From Thereva unica (lineage: Eukaryota > Arthropoda > Insecta > Diptera > Therevidae), in contig OX465286.1 of the NCBI GenBank assembly GCA_949987705.1, forward strand, positions 15,637,676 through 15,701,675: a stretch of DNA of 64,000 nt, read 5' to 3'. Below, piece after piece: positions 43,711 to 57,634 of the stretch. Below the pieces are notes generated by a model. It saw only the letters and a program-made list of their open reading frames with translations, made no database searches and was not told the DNA's origin. Made by a program: the position numbers and the translations under genes. How positions within the stretch are numbered: the first letter of the stretch is position 1; each line of letters opens with the position of its first letter.

Positions 43711-44278
43711 CAGGGTTTCGAACCCTGTAAATTTTGGGTGCGGGTACGGGTTCGGGTTCAATACCCTGAAATTTAGTGGGTTCAGGTTCGGGTTCGGGTT
43801 CGGGTTCAAGCTTTTTCCCAGCAAAAACAAAACAAAGAATAGAGGTGAAACCAAAAAAGATGACGCCGGAGCGCGCATCTGGGGAAATGAAAACTGCACA
43901 CAAAAAGAAATTGCCCACATATGGATAAGAAACGTGCTTATGTATTTTCAAATTTCCCCTTCGAAATTTGTTGCGACTAGGCTAAGGGACGGGAATGGCA
44001 TGCGGGGATTCTACTGCGCATGGATATCGAGTCTTTTCTCGGCGTCATTTTTTTGGTTTCACCTCTAAAAATCTTGTTTGAAAGAAAAAGAAAATTCTCC
44101 GAAATCTGAAATTTAAATTTTTAAGCGCCGCACACTTAGATAATAATTGCCGTTAAAAATTGAACCTGAACCGAGTTTTTGATTGGGTTCGGGTCCGGGT
44201 TCGGGTTCAAAAAATTTAAAAAAAATCTTGAACCGGAGCGGGTTCAGGGTTCGGGTTCGGTTCGGGTTCGAAACCCTG
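43711..44278. mobile_element. 568-bp hAT-like MITE with 8-bp target duplication
   Basis: The ends are CAGGGTTTCGAACCC (43711-43725) and its exact inverse (44264-44278). The array sequence TGAAATAT is duplicated on both sides (43703-43710 and 44279-44286). An 8-bp duplication and a CAGGG start are typical of hAT elements. Both subterminal regions carry GGGTTC repeats in direct tandem. There is no transposase. It sits in the donor/intron part of a unit, so it postdates the amplification. Confidence 0.9.
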
Positions 44279-47200
44279 TGAAATATACTCAGTTATTTTT
44301 AAATTTATTATCACGGAATATTTTCTTTTCAGCCCAATTTACCAGCATCAGCTCCTCAGTTAGAAGAGATTCTTGAACATTATAGGAAAACTGGGCCTAG
44401 GAAATTCCCACCGATAAAATACGATGCAAAAGCGAGCTCAAGTGAAGATAGTAATAGCTCAGAATTTTCTGAAAAGCCTACTCCAATTTTTGAGATATCT
44501 GACACTTCAGAGGAAGAAGAAATAAAACCTCCCCCCAAAAAAGCTAAGGTGAAATATACTCAGTTATTTTTAAATTTATTATCACGGAATATTTTCTTTT
44601 CAGCCCAATTTACCAGCATCAGCTCCTCAGAAGAGATTCTTCAACATTATAGGAAAACTGGGCCTAGGAAATTCCCACCGATAAAATACGATGCAAAACC
44701 GAGCTCAAGTGAAGATAGTAATAGCTCAGAATTTTCTGAAAAGCCTACTCCAATTTTTGAGATATCTGACACTTCAGAGGAAGAAGAAATAAAACCTCCC
44801 CCCAAAAAAGCTAAGGTGAAATATACTCAGTTATTTTTAAATTTATTATCACGGAATATTTTCTTTTCAGCCCAATTTACCAGCATCAGCTCCTCAGTTA
44901 GAAGAGATTCTTGAACATTATAGGAAAACTGGGCCTAGGAAATTCCCACCGATAAAATACGATGCAAAAGCGAGCTCAAGTGAAGATAGTAATAGCTCAG
45001 AATTTTCTGAAAAGCCTACTCCAATTTTTGAGATATCTGACACTTCAGAGGAAGAAGAAATAAAACCTCCCCCCAAAAAAGCTAAGGTGAAATATACTCA
45101 GTTATTTTTAAATTTATTATCACGGAATATTTTCTTTTCAGCCCAATTTACCAGCATCAGCTCCTCAGTTAGAAGAGATTCTTGAACATTATAGGAAAAC
45201 TGGGCCTAGGAAATTCCCACCGATAAAATACGATGCAAAAGCGAGCTCAAGTGAAGATAGTAATAGCTCAGAATTTTCTGAAAAGCCTACTCCAATTTTT
45301 GAGATATCTGACACTTCAGAGGAAGAAGAAATAAAACCTCCCCCCAAAAAAGCTAAGGTGAAATATACTCAGTTATTTTTAAATTTATTATCACGGAATA
45401 TTTTCTTTTCAGCCCAATTTACCAGCATCAGCTCCTCAGTTAGAAGAGATTCTTGAACATTATAGGAAAACTGGGCCTAGGAAATTCCCACCGATAAAAT
45501 ACGATGCAAAAGCGAGCTCAAGTGAAGATAGTAATAGCTCAGAATTTTCTGAAAAGCCTACTCCAATTTTTGAGATATCTGACACTTCAGAGGAAGAAGA
45601 AATAAAACCTCCCCCCAAAAAAGCTAAGGTGAAATATACTCAGTTATTTTTAAATTTATTATCACGGAATATTTTCTTTTCAGCCCAATTTACCAGCATC
45701 AGCTCCTCAGAAGAGATTCTTCAACATTATAGGAAAACTGGGCCTAGGAAATTCCCACCGATAAAATACGATGCAAAACCGAGCTCAAGTGAAGATAGTA
45801 ATAGCTCAGAATTTTCTGAAAAGCCTACTCCAATTTTTGAGATATCTGACACTTCAGAGGAAGAAGAAATAAAACCTCCCCCCAAAAAAGCTAAGGTGAA
45901 ATATACTCAGTTATTTTTAAATTTATTATCACGGAATATTTTCTTTTCAGCCCAATTTACCAGCATCAGCTCCTCAGTTAGAAGAGATTCTTGAACATTA
46001 TAGGAAAACTGGGCCTAGGAAATTCCCACCGATAAAATACGATGCAAAAGCGAGCTCAAGTGAAGATAGTAATAGCTCAGAATTTTCTGAAAAGCCTACT
46101 CCAATTTTTGAGATATCTGACACTTCAGAGGAAGAAGAAATAAAACCTCCCCCCAAAAAAGCTAAGGTGAAATATACTCAGTTATTTTTAAATTTATTAT
46201 CACGGAATATTTTCTTTTCAGCCCAATTTACCAGCATCAGCTCCTCAGTTAGAAGAGATTCTTGAACATTATAGGAAAACTGGGCCTAGGAAATTCCCAC
46301 CGATAAAATACGATGCAAAAGCGAGCTCAAGTGAAGATAGTAATAGCTCAGAATTTTCTGAAAAGCCTACTCCAATTTTTGAGATATCTGACACTTCAGA
46401 GGAAGAAGAAATAAAACCTCCCCCAAAAAAGCTAAGGTGAAATATACTCAGTTATTTTTAAATTTATTATCACGGAATATTTTCTTTTCAGCCCAATTTA
46501 CCAGCATCAGCTCCTCAGTTAGAAGAGATTCTTGAACATTATAGGAAAACTGGGCCTAGGAAATTCCCACCGATAAAATACGATGCAAAAGCGAGCTCAA
46601 GTGAAGATAGTAATAGCTCAGAATTTTCTGAAAAGCCTACTCCAATTTTTGAGATATCTGACACTTCAGAGGAAGAAGAAATAAAACCTCCCCCCAAAAA
46701 AGCTAAGGTGAAATATACTCAGTTATTTTTAAATTTATTATCACGGAATATTTTCTTTTCAGCCCAATTTACCAGCATCAGCTCCTCAGTTAGAAGAGAT
46801 TCTTGAACATTATAGGAAAACTGGGCCTAGGAAATTCCCACCGATAAAATACGATGCAAAAGCGAGCTCAAGTGAAGATAGTAATAGCTCAGAATTTTCT
46901 GAAAAGCCTACTCCAATTTTTGAGATATCTGACACTTCAGAGGAAGAAGAAATAAAACCTCCCCCCAAAAAAGCTAAGGTGAAATATACTCAGTTATTTT
47001 TAAATTTATTATCACGGAATATTTTCTTTTCAGCCCAATTTACCAGCATCAGCTCCTCAGTTAGAAGAGATTCTTGAACATTATAGGAAAACTGGGCCTA
47101 GGAAATTCCCACCGATAAAATACGATGCAAAAGCGAGCTCAAGTGAAGATAGTAATAGCTCAGAATTTTCTGAAAAGCCTACTCCAATTTTTGAGATATC

Positions 47201-50200
47201 TGACACTTCAGAGGAAGAAGAAATAAAACCTCCCCCCAAAAAAGCTAAGGTGAAATATACTCAGTTATTTTTAAATTTATTATCACGGAATATTTTCTTT
47301 TCAGCCCAATTTACCAGCATCAGCTCCTCAGTTAGAAGAGATTCTTGAACATTATAGGAAAACTGGGCCTAGGAAATTCCCACCGATAAAATACGATGCA
47401 AAACCGAGCTCAAGTGAAGATAGTAATAGCTCAGAATTTTCTGAAAAGCCTACTCCAATTTTTGAGATATCTGACACTTCAGAGGAAGAAGAAATAAAAC
47501 CTCCCCCCAAAAAAGCTAAGGTGAAATATACTCAGTTATTTTTAAATTTATTATCACGGAATATTTTCTTTTCAGCCCAATTTACCAGCATCAGCTCCTC
47601 AGAAGAGATTCTTCAACATTATAGGAAAACTGGGCCTAGGAAATTCCCACCGATAAAATACGATGCAAAAGCGAGCTCAAGTGAAGATAGTAATAGCTCA
47701 GAATTTTCTGAAAAGCCTACTCCAATTTTTGAGATATCTGACACTTCAGAGGAAGAAGAAATAAAACCTCCCCCCAAAAAAGCTAAGGTGAAATATACTC
47801 AGTTATTTTTAAATTTATTATCACGGAATATTTTCTTTTCAGCCCAATTTACCAGCATCAGCTCCTCAGAAGAGATTCTTCAACATTATAGGAAAACTGG
47901 GCCTAGGAAATTCCCACCGATAAAATACGATGCAAAAGCGAGCTCAAGTGAAGATAGTAATAGCTCAGAATTTTCTGAAAAGCCTACTCCAATTTTTGAG
48001 ATATCTGACACTTCAGAGGAAGAAGAAATAAAACCTCCCCCCAAAAAAGCTAAGGTGAAATATACTCAGTTATTTTTAAATTTATTATCACGGAATATTT
48101 TCTTTTCAGCCCAATTTACCAGCATCAGCTCCTCAGAAGAGATTCTTCAACATTATAGGAAAACTGGGCCTAGGAAATTCCCACCGATAAAATACGATGC
48201 AAAAGCGAGCTCAAGTGAAGATAGTAATAGCTCAGAATTTTCTGAAAAGCCTACTCCAATTTTTGAGATATCTGACACTTCAGAGGAAGAAGAAATAAAA
48301 CCTCCCCCCAAAAAAGCTAAGGTGAAATATACTCAGTTATTTTTAAATTTATTATCACGGAATATTTTCTTTTCAGCCCAATTTACCAGCATCAGCTCCT
48401 CAGTTAGAAGAGATTCTTCAACATTATAGGAAAACTGGGCCTAGGAAATTCCCACCGATAAAATACGATGCAAAAGCGAGCTCAAGTGAAGATAGTAATA
48501 GCTCAGAATTTTCTGAAAAGCCTACTCCAATTTTTGAGATATCTGACACTTCAGAGGAAGAAGAAATAAAACCTCCCCCCAAAAAAGCTAAGGTGAAATA
48601 TACTCAGTTATTTTTAAATTTATTATCACGGAATATTTTCTTTTCAGCCCAATTTACCAGCATCAGCTCCTCAGAAGAGATTCTTCAACATTATAGGAAA
48701 ACTGGGCCTAGGAAATTCCCACCGATAAAATACGATGCAAAAGCGAGCTCAAGTGAAGATAGTAATAGCTCAGAATTTTCTGAAAAGCCTACTCCAATTT
48801 TTGAGATATCTGACACTTCAGAGGAAGAAGAAATAAAACCTCCCCCCAAAAAAGCTAAGGTGAAATATACTCAGTTATTTTTAAATTTATTATCACGGAA
48901 TATTTTCTTTTCAGCCCAATTTACCAGCATCAGCTCCTCAGAAGAGATTCTTCAACATTATAGGAAAACTGGGCCTAGGAAATTCCCACCGATAAAATAC
49001 GATGCAAAAGCGAGCTCAAGTGAAGATAGTAATAGCTCAGAATTTTCTGAAAAGCCTACTCCAATTTTTGAGATATCTGACACTTCAGAGGAAGAAGAAA
49101 TAAAACCTCCCCCAAAAAAGCTAAGGTGAAATATACTCAGTTATTTTTAAATTTATTATCACGGAATATTTTCTTTTCAGCCCAATTTACCAGCATCAGC
49201 TCCTCAGAAGAGATTCTTCAACATTATAGGAAAACTGGGCCTAGGAAATTCCCACCGATAAAATACGATGCAAAAGCGAGCTCAAGTGAAGATAGTAATA
49301 GCTCAGAATTTTCTGAAAAGCCTACTCCAATTTTTGAGATATCTGACACTTCAGAGGAAGAAGAAATAAAACCTCCCCCCAAAAAAGCTAAGGTGAAATA
49401 TACTCAGTTATTTTTAAATTTATTATCACGGAATATTTTCTTTTCAGCCCAATTTACCAGCATCAGCTCCTCAGTTAGAAGAGATTCTTGAACATTATAG
49501 GAAAACTGGGCCTAGGAAATTCCCACCGATAAAATACGATGCAAAACCGAGCTCAAGTGAAGATAGTAATAGCTCAGAATTTTCTGAAAAGCCTACTCCA
49601 ATTTTTGAGATATCTGACACTTCAGAGGAAGAAGAAATAAAACCTCCCCCCAAAAAAGCTAAGGTGAAATATACTCAGTTATTTTTAAATTTATTATCAC
49701 GGAATATTTTCTTTTCAGCCCAATTTACCAGCATCAGCTCCTCAGTTAGAAGAGATTCTTCAACATTATAGGAAAACTGGGCCTAGGAAATTCCCACCGA
49801 TAAAATACGATGCAAAAGCGAGCTCAAGTGAAGATAGTAATAGCTCAGAATTTTCTGAAAAGCCTACTCCAATTTTTGAGATATCTGACACTTCAGAGGA
49901 AGAAGAAATAAAACCTCCCCCCAAAAAAGCTAAGGTGAAATATACTCAGTTATTTTTAAATTTATTATCACGGAATATTTTCTTTTCAGCCCAATTTACC
50001 AGCATCAGCTCCTCAGTTAGAAGAGATTCTTCAACATTATAGGAAAACTGGGCCTAGGAAATTCCCACCGATAAAATACGATGCAAAAGCGAGCTCAAGT
50101 GAAGATAGTAATAGCTCAGAATTTTCTGAAAAGCCTACTCCAATTTTTGAGATATCTGACACTTCAGAGGAAGAAGAAATAAAACCTCCCCCCAAAAAAG

Positions 50201-53200
50201 CTAAGGTGAAATATACTCAGTTATTTTTAAATTTATTATCACGGAATATTTTCTTTTCAGCCCAATTTACCAGCATCAGCTCCTCAGAAGAGATTCTTCA
50301 ACATTATAGGAAAACTGGGCCTAGGAAATTCCCACCGATAAAATACGATGCAAAAGCGAGCTCAAGTGAAGATAGTAATAGCTCAGAATTTTCTGAAAAG
50401 CCTACTCCAATTTTTGAGATATCTGACACTTCAGAGGAAGAAGAAATAAAACCTCCCCCCAAAAAAGCTAAGGTGAAATATACTCAGTTATTTTTAAATT
50501 TATTATCACGGAATATTTTCTTTTCAGCCCAATTTACCAGCATCAGCTCCTCAGTTAGAAGAGATTCTTGAACATTATAGGAAAACTGGGCCTAGGAAAT
50601 TCCCACCGATAAAATACGATGCAAAACCGAGCTCAAGTGAAGATAGTAATAGCTCAGAATTTTCTGAAAAGCCTACTCCAATTTTTGAGATATCTGACAC
50701 TTCAGAGGAAGAAGAAATAAAACCTCCCCCCAAAAAAGCTAAGGTGAAATATACTCAGTTATTTTTAAATTTATTATCACGGAATATTTTCTTTTCAGCC
50801 CAATTTACCAGCATCAGCTCCTCAGAAGAGATTCTTCAACATTATAGGAAAACTGGGCCTAGGAAATTCCCACCGATAAAATACGATGCAAAAGCGAGCT
50901 CAAGTGAAGATAGTAATAGCTCAGAATTTTCTGAAAAGCCTACTCCAATTTTTGAGATATCTGACACTTCAGAGGAAGAAGAAATAAAACCTCCCCCCAA
51001 AAAAGCTAAGGTGAAATATACTCAGTTATTTTTAAATTTATTATCACGGAATATTTTCTTTTCAGCCCAATTTACCAGCATCAGCTCCTCAGAAGAGATT
51101 CTTGAACATTATAGGAAAACTGGGCCTAGGAAATTCCCACCGATAAAATACGATGCAAAAGCGAGCTCAAGTGAAGATAGTAATAGCTCAGAATTTTCTG
51201 AAAAGCCTACTCCAATTTTTGAGATATCTGACACTTCAGAGGAAGAAGAAATAAAACCTCCCCCCAAAAAAGCTAAGGTGAAATATACTCAGTTATTTTT
51301 AAATTTATTATCACGGAATATTTTCTTTTCAGCCCAATTTACCAGCATCAGCTCCTCAGAAGAGATTCTTCAACATTATAGGAAAACTGGGCCTAGGAAA
51401 TTCCCACCGATAAAATACGATGCAAAAGCGAGCTCAAGTGAAGATAGTAATAGCTCAGAATTTTCTGAAAAGCCTACTCCAATTTTTGAGATATCTGACA
51501 CTTCAGAGGAAGAAGAAATAAAACCTCCCCCCAAAAAAGCTAAGGTGAAATATACTCAGTTATTTTTAAATTTATTATCACGGAATATTTTCTTTTCAGC
51601 CCAATTTACCAGCATCAGCTCCTCAGAAGAGATTCTTCAACATTATAGGAAAACTGGGCCTAGGAAATTCCCACCGATAAAATACGATGCAAAAGCGAGC
51701 TCAAGTGAAGATAGTAATAGCTCAGAATTTTCTGAAAAGCCTACTCCAATTTTTGAGATATCTGACACTTCAGAGGAAGAAGAAATAAAACCTCCCCCCA
51801 AAAAAGCTAAGGTGAAATATACTCAGTTATTTTTAAATTTATTATCACGGAATATTTTCTTTTCAGCCCAATTTACCAGCATCAGCTCCTCAGTTAGAAG
51901 AGATTCTTGAACATTATAGGAAAACTGGGCCTAGGAAATTCCCACCGATAAAATACGATGCAAAACCGAGCTCAAGTGAAGATAGTAATAGCTCAGAATT
52001 TTCTGAAAAGCCTACTCCAATTTTTGAGATATCTGACACTTCAGAGGAAGAAGAAATAAAACCTCCCCCCAAAAAAGCTAAGGTGAAATATACTCAGTTA
52101 TTTTTAAATTTATTATCACGGAATATTTTCTTTTCAGCCCAATTTACCAGCATCAGCTCCTCAGTTAGAAGAGATTCTTGAACATTATAGGAAAACTGGG
52201 CCTAGGAAATTCCCACCGATAAAATACGATGCAAAAGCGAGCTCAAGTGAAGATAGTAATAGCTCAGAATTTTCTGAAAAGCCTACTCCAATTTTTGAGA
52301 TATCTGACACTTCAGAGGAAGAAGAAATAAAACCTCCCCCCAAAAAAGCTAAGGTGAAATATACTCAGTTATTTTTAAATTTATTATCACGGAATATTTT
52401 CTTTTCAGCCCAATTTACCAGCATCAGCTCCTCAGTTAGAAGAGATTCTTCAACATTATAGGAAAACTGGGCCTAGGAAATTCCCACCGATAAAATACGA
52501 TGCAAAAGCGAGCTCAAGTGAAGATAGTAATAGCTCAGAATTTTCTGAAAAGCCTACTCCAATTTTTGAGATATCTGACACTTCAGAGGAAGAAGAAATA
52601 AAACCTCCCCCCAAAAAAGCTAAGGTGAAATATACTCAGTTATTTTTAAATTTATTATCACGGAATATTTTCTTTTCAGCCCAATTTACCAGCATCAGCT
52701 CCTCAGAAGAGATTCTTCAACATTATAGGAAAACTGGGCCTAGGAAATTCCCACCGATAAAATACGATGCAAAAGCGAGCTCAAGTGAAGATAGTAATAG
52801 CTCAGAATTTTCTGAAAAGCCTACTCCAATTTTTGAGATATCTGACACTTCAGAGGAAGAAGAAATAAAACCTCCCCCCAAAAAAGCTAAGGTGAAATAT
52901 ACTCAGTTATTTTTAAATTTATTATCACGGAATATTTTCTTTTCAGCCCAATTTACCAGCATCAGCTCCTCAGTTAGAAGAGATTCTTGAACATTATAGG
53001 AAAACTGGGCCTAGGAAATTCCCACCGATAAAATACGATGCAAAACCGAGCTCAAGTGAAGATAGTAATAGCTCAGAATTTTCTGAAAAGCCTACTCCAA
53101 TTTTTGAGATATCTGACACTTCAGAGGAAGAAGAAATAAAACCTCCCCCCAAAAAAGCTAAGGTGAAATATACTCAGTTATTTTTAAATTTATTATCACG

Positions 53201-56200
53201 GAATATTTTCTTTTCAGCCCAATTTACCAGCATCAGCTCCTCAGTTAGAAGAGATTCTTGAACATTATAGGAAAACTGGGCCTAGGAAATTCCCACCGAT
53301 AAAATACGATGCAAAACCGAGCTCAAGTGAAGATAGTAATAGCTCAGAATTTTCTGAAAAGCCTACTCCAATTTTTGAGATATCTGACACTTCAGAGGAA
53401 GAAGAAATAAAACCTCCCCCCAAAAAAGCTAAGGTGAAATATACTCAGTTATTTTTAAATTTATTATCACGGAATATTTTCTTTTCAGCCCAATTTACCA
53501 GCATCAGCTCCTCAGAAGAGATTCTTCAACATTATAGGAAAACTGGGCCTAGGAAATTCCCACCGATAAAATACGATGCAAAAGCGAGCTCAAGTGAAGA
53601 TAGTAATAGCTCAGAATTTTCTGAAAAGCCTACTCCAATTTTTGAGATATCTGACACTTCAGAGGAAGAAGAAATAAAACCTCCCCCCAAAAAAGCTAAG
53701 GTGAAATATACTCAGTTATTTTTAAATTTATTATCACGGAATATTTTCTTTTCAGCCCAATTTACCAGCATCAGCTCCTCAGAAGAGATTCTTCAACATT
53801 ATAGGAAAACTGGGCCTAGGAAATTCCCACCGATAAAATACGATGCAAAAGCGAGCTCAAGTGAAGATAGTAATAGCTCAGAATTTTCTGAAAAGCCTAC
53901 TCCAATTTTTGAGATATCTGACACTTCAGAGGAAGAAGAAATAAAACCTCCCCCCAAAAAAGCTAAGGTGAAATATACTCAGTTATTTTTAAATTTATTA
54001 TCACGGAATATTTTCTTTTCAGCCCAATTTACCAGCATCAGCTCCTCAGAAGAGATTCTTCAACATTATAGGAAAACTGGGCCTAGGAAATTCCCACCGA
54101 TAAAATACGATGCAAAAGCGAGCTCAAGTGAAGATAGTAATAGCTCAGAATTTTCTGAAAAGCCTACTCCAATTTTTGAGATATCTGACACTTCAGAGGA
54201 AGAAGAAATAAAACCTCCCCCCAAAAAAGCTAAGGTGAAATATACTCAGTTATTTTTAAATTTATTATCACGGAATATTTTCTTTTCAGCCCAATTTACC
54301 AGCATCAGCTCCTCAGTTAGAAGAGATTCTTCAACATTATAGGAAAACTGGGCCTAGGAAATTCCCACCGATAAAATACGATGCAAAAGCGAGCTCAAGT
54401 GAAGATAGTAATAGCTCAGAATTTTCTGAAAAGCCTACTCCAATTTTTGAGATATCTGACACTTCAGAGGAAGAAGAAATAAAACCTCCCCCCAAAAAAG
54501 CTAAGGTGAAATATACTCAGTTATTTTTAAATTTATTATCACGGAATATTTTCTTTTCAGCCCAATTTACCAGCATCAGCTCCTCAGTTAGAAGAGATTC
54601 TTGAACATTATAGGAAAACTGGGCCTAGGAAATTCCCACCGATAAAATACGATGCAAAACCGAGCTCAAGTGAAGATAGTAATAGCTCAGAATTTTCTGA
54701 AAAGCCTACTCCAATTTTTGAGATATCTGACACTTCAGAGGAAGAAGAAATAAAACCTCCCCCCAAAAAAGCTAAGGTGAAATATACTCAGTTATTTTTA
54801 AATTTATTATCACGGAATATTTTCTTTTCAGCCCAATTTACCAGCATCAGCTCCTCAGAAGAGATTCTTCAACATTATAGGAAAACTGGGCCTAGGAAAT
54901 TCCCACCGATAAAATACGATGCAAAAGCGAGCTCAAGTGAAGATAGTAATAGCTCAGAATTTTCTGAAAAGCCTACTCCAATTTTTGAGATATCTGACAC
55001 TTCAGAGGAAGAAGAAATAAAACCTCCCCCCAAAAAAGCTAAGGTGAAATATACTCAGTTATTTTTAAATTTATTATCACGGAATATTTTCTTTTCAGCC
55101 CAATTTACCAGCATCAGCTCCTCAGAAGAGATTCTTCAACATTATAGGAAAACTGGGCCTAGGAAATTCCCACCGATAAAATACGATGCAAAAGCGAGCT
55201 CAAGTGAAGATAGTAATAGCTCAGAATTTTCTGAAAAGCCTACTCCAATTTTTGAGATATCTGACACTTCAGAGGAAGAAGAAATAAAACCTCCCCCCAA
55301 AAAAGCTAAGGTGAAATATACTCAGTTATTTTTAAATTTATTATCACGGAATATTTTCTTTTCAGCCCAATTTACCAGCATCAGCTCCTCAGAAGAGATT
55401 CTTCAACATTATAGGAAAACTGGGCCTAGGAAATTCCCACCGATAAAATACGATGCAAAAGCGAGCTCAAGTGAAGATAGTAATAGCTCAGAATTTTCTG
55501 AAAAGCCTACTCCAATTTTTGAGATATCTGACACTTCAGAGGAAGAAGAAATAAAACCTCCCCCCAAAAAAGCTAAGGTGAAATATACTCAGTTATTTTT
55601 AAATTTATTATCACGGAATATTTTCTTTTCAGCCCAATTTACCAGCATCAGCTCCTCAGTTAGAAGAGATTCTTCAACATTATAGGAAAACTGGGCCTAG
55701 GAAATTCCCACCGATAAAATACGATGCAAAAGCGAGCTCAAGTGAAGATAGTAATAGCTCAGAATTTTCTGAAAAGCCTACTCCAATTTTTGAGATATCT
55801 GACACTTCAGAGGAAGAAGAAATAAAACCTCCCCCCAAAAAAGCTAAGGTGAAATATACTCAGTTATTTTTAAATTTATTATCACGGAATATTTTCTTTT
55901 CAGCCCAATTTACCAGCATCAGCTCCTCAGTTAGAAGAGATTCTTCAACATTATAGGAAAACTGGGCCTAGGAAATTCCCACCGATAAAATACGATGCAA
56001 AAGCGAGCTCAAGTGAAGATAGTAATAGCTCAGAATTTTCTGAAAAGCCTACTCCAATTTTTGAGATATCTGACACTTCAGAGGAAGAAGAAATAAAACC
56101 TCCCCCCAAAAAAGCTAAGGTGAAATATACTCAGTTATTTTTAAATTTATTATCACGGAATATTTTCTTTTCAGCCCAATTTACCAGCATCAGCTCCTCA

Positions 56201-57454
56201 GAAGAGATTCTTCAACATTATAGGAAAACTGGGCCTAGGAAATTCCCACCGATAAAATACGATGCAAAAGCGAGCTCAAGTGAAGATAGTAATAGCACAG
56301 AATTTTCTGAAAAGCCTACTCCAATTTTGGAGATATCTGACACTTCAGAGGAAGAAGAAATAAAACCTCCCCCCAAAAAAGCTAAGGTGAAATATACTCA
56401 GTTATTTTTAAATTTATTATCACGGAATATTTTCTTTTCAGCCCAATTTACCAGCATCAGCTCCTCAGAAGAGATTCTTCAACATTATAGGAAAACTGGG
56501 CCTAGGAAATTCCCACCGATAAAATACGATGCAAAAGCGAGCTCAAGTGAAGATAGTAATAGCTCAGAATTTTCTGAAAAGCCTACTCCAATTTTTGAGA
56601 TATCTGACACTTCAGAGGAAGAAGAAATAAAACCTCCCCCCAAAAAAGCTAAGGTGAAATATACTCAGTTATTTTTAAATTTATTATCACGGAATATTTT
56701 CTTTTCAGCCCAATTTACCAGCATCAGCTCCTCAGAAGAGATTCTTCAACATTATAGGAAAACTGGGCCTAGGAAATTCCCACCGATAAAATACGATGCA
56801 AAAGCGAGCTCAAGTGAAGATAGTAATAGCTCAGAATTTTCTGAAAAGCCTACTCCAATTTTTGAGATATCTGACACTTCAGAGGAAGAAGAAATAAAAC
56901 CTCCCCCCAAAAAAGCTAAGGTGAAATATACTCAGTTATTTTTAAATTTATTATCACGGAATATTTTCTTTTCAGCCCAATTTACCAGCATCAGCTCCTC
57001 AGAAGAGATTCTTCAACATTATAGGAAAACTGGGCCTAGGAAATTCCCACCGATAAAATACGATGCAAAAGCGAGCTCAAGTGAAGATAGTAATAGCTCA
57101 GAATTTTCTGAAAAGCCTACTCCAATTTTTGAGATATCTGACACTTCAGAGGAAGAAGAAATAAAACCTCCCCCCAAAAAAGCTAAGGTGAAATATACTC
57201 AGTTATTTTTAAATTTATTATCACGGAATATTTTCTTTTCAGCCCAATTTACCAGCATCAGCTCCTCAGAAGAGATTCTTCAACATTATAGGAAAACTGG
57301 GCCTAGGAAATTCCCACCGATAAAATACGATGCAAAAGCGAGCTCAAGTGAAGATAGTAATAGCTCAGAATTTTCTGAAAAGCCTACTCCAATTTTTGAG
57401 ATATCTGACACTTCAGAGGAAGAAGAAATAAAACCTCCCCCCAAAAAAGCTAAG
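44279..57454 (+). repeat. Exon array, block 3 (49 exon copies)
   Basis: This continues the 267/271-bp array; for example exon 44333-44548 is 216 bp and exon 44604-44815 is 212 bp. Runs of consecutive 267-bp units give long open frames through exon and intron: 302 codons at 47521, 53434 and 54777, 388 at 50744 and 475 at 56120. Higher-order repeats are visible: 1343 bp (three 267 plus two 271) at 53434 and 54777, and 1080 bp (one 267 plus three 271) at 44549 and 49126. Identity between units is close to complete. A C deletion (CCCCCAAAAAAGC) occurs near 46423 and 49111. The terminal exon ends AAG at 57454. Confidence 0.96.
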
Positions 57455-57547
57455 GTGAGTTATTTAATAATTTTGAACTTTCTTCGTTCTTTACCAGCGT
57501 ATGTTCTGCATGGCTTCGTATATAAAACTCTTTCCAGTACCTCCTAA
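57455..57547 (+). promoter_or_regulatory. Strong splice donor ending the array, with possible downstream exon
   Basis: The last exon is followed by GTGAGTTATTT instead of GTGAAATATAC, so this unit alone has a near-consensus donor and leaves the repeat. Possible acceptors follow: TTTACCAG (ending 57497) and TTTCCAG (ending about 57539). The first would give a 43-bp intron and a 19-codon open end (RMFCMASYIK...) closed by TGA. The second gives an 85-bp intron. This suggests the right border of the ancestral host gene. It is not proven by transcript data. Confidence 0.45.
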
Positions 57548-57634
57548 CATCGTGTGAACACTGTACTATAGTATATGTACTTGATTTAAGATGAACAATT
57601 TTAATTCTTATTTTTTGTATTTAAACTTATGGCA
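57548..57634. other. AT-rich flank of the array; nothing recognised
   Basis: No gene, repeat end or motif was recognised before the TTAA element. Confidence 0.4.

Noticed and set aside
43660..43951. Pro/Asn/Glu-rich minus-strand frames over the hAT-like MITE
   Set aside because: Produced by the GGGTTC tandem repeats.
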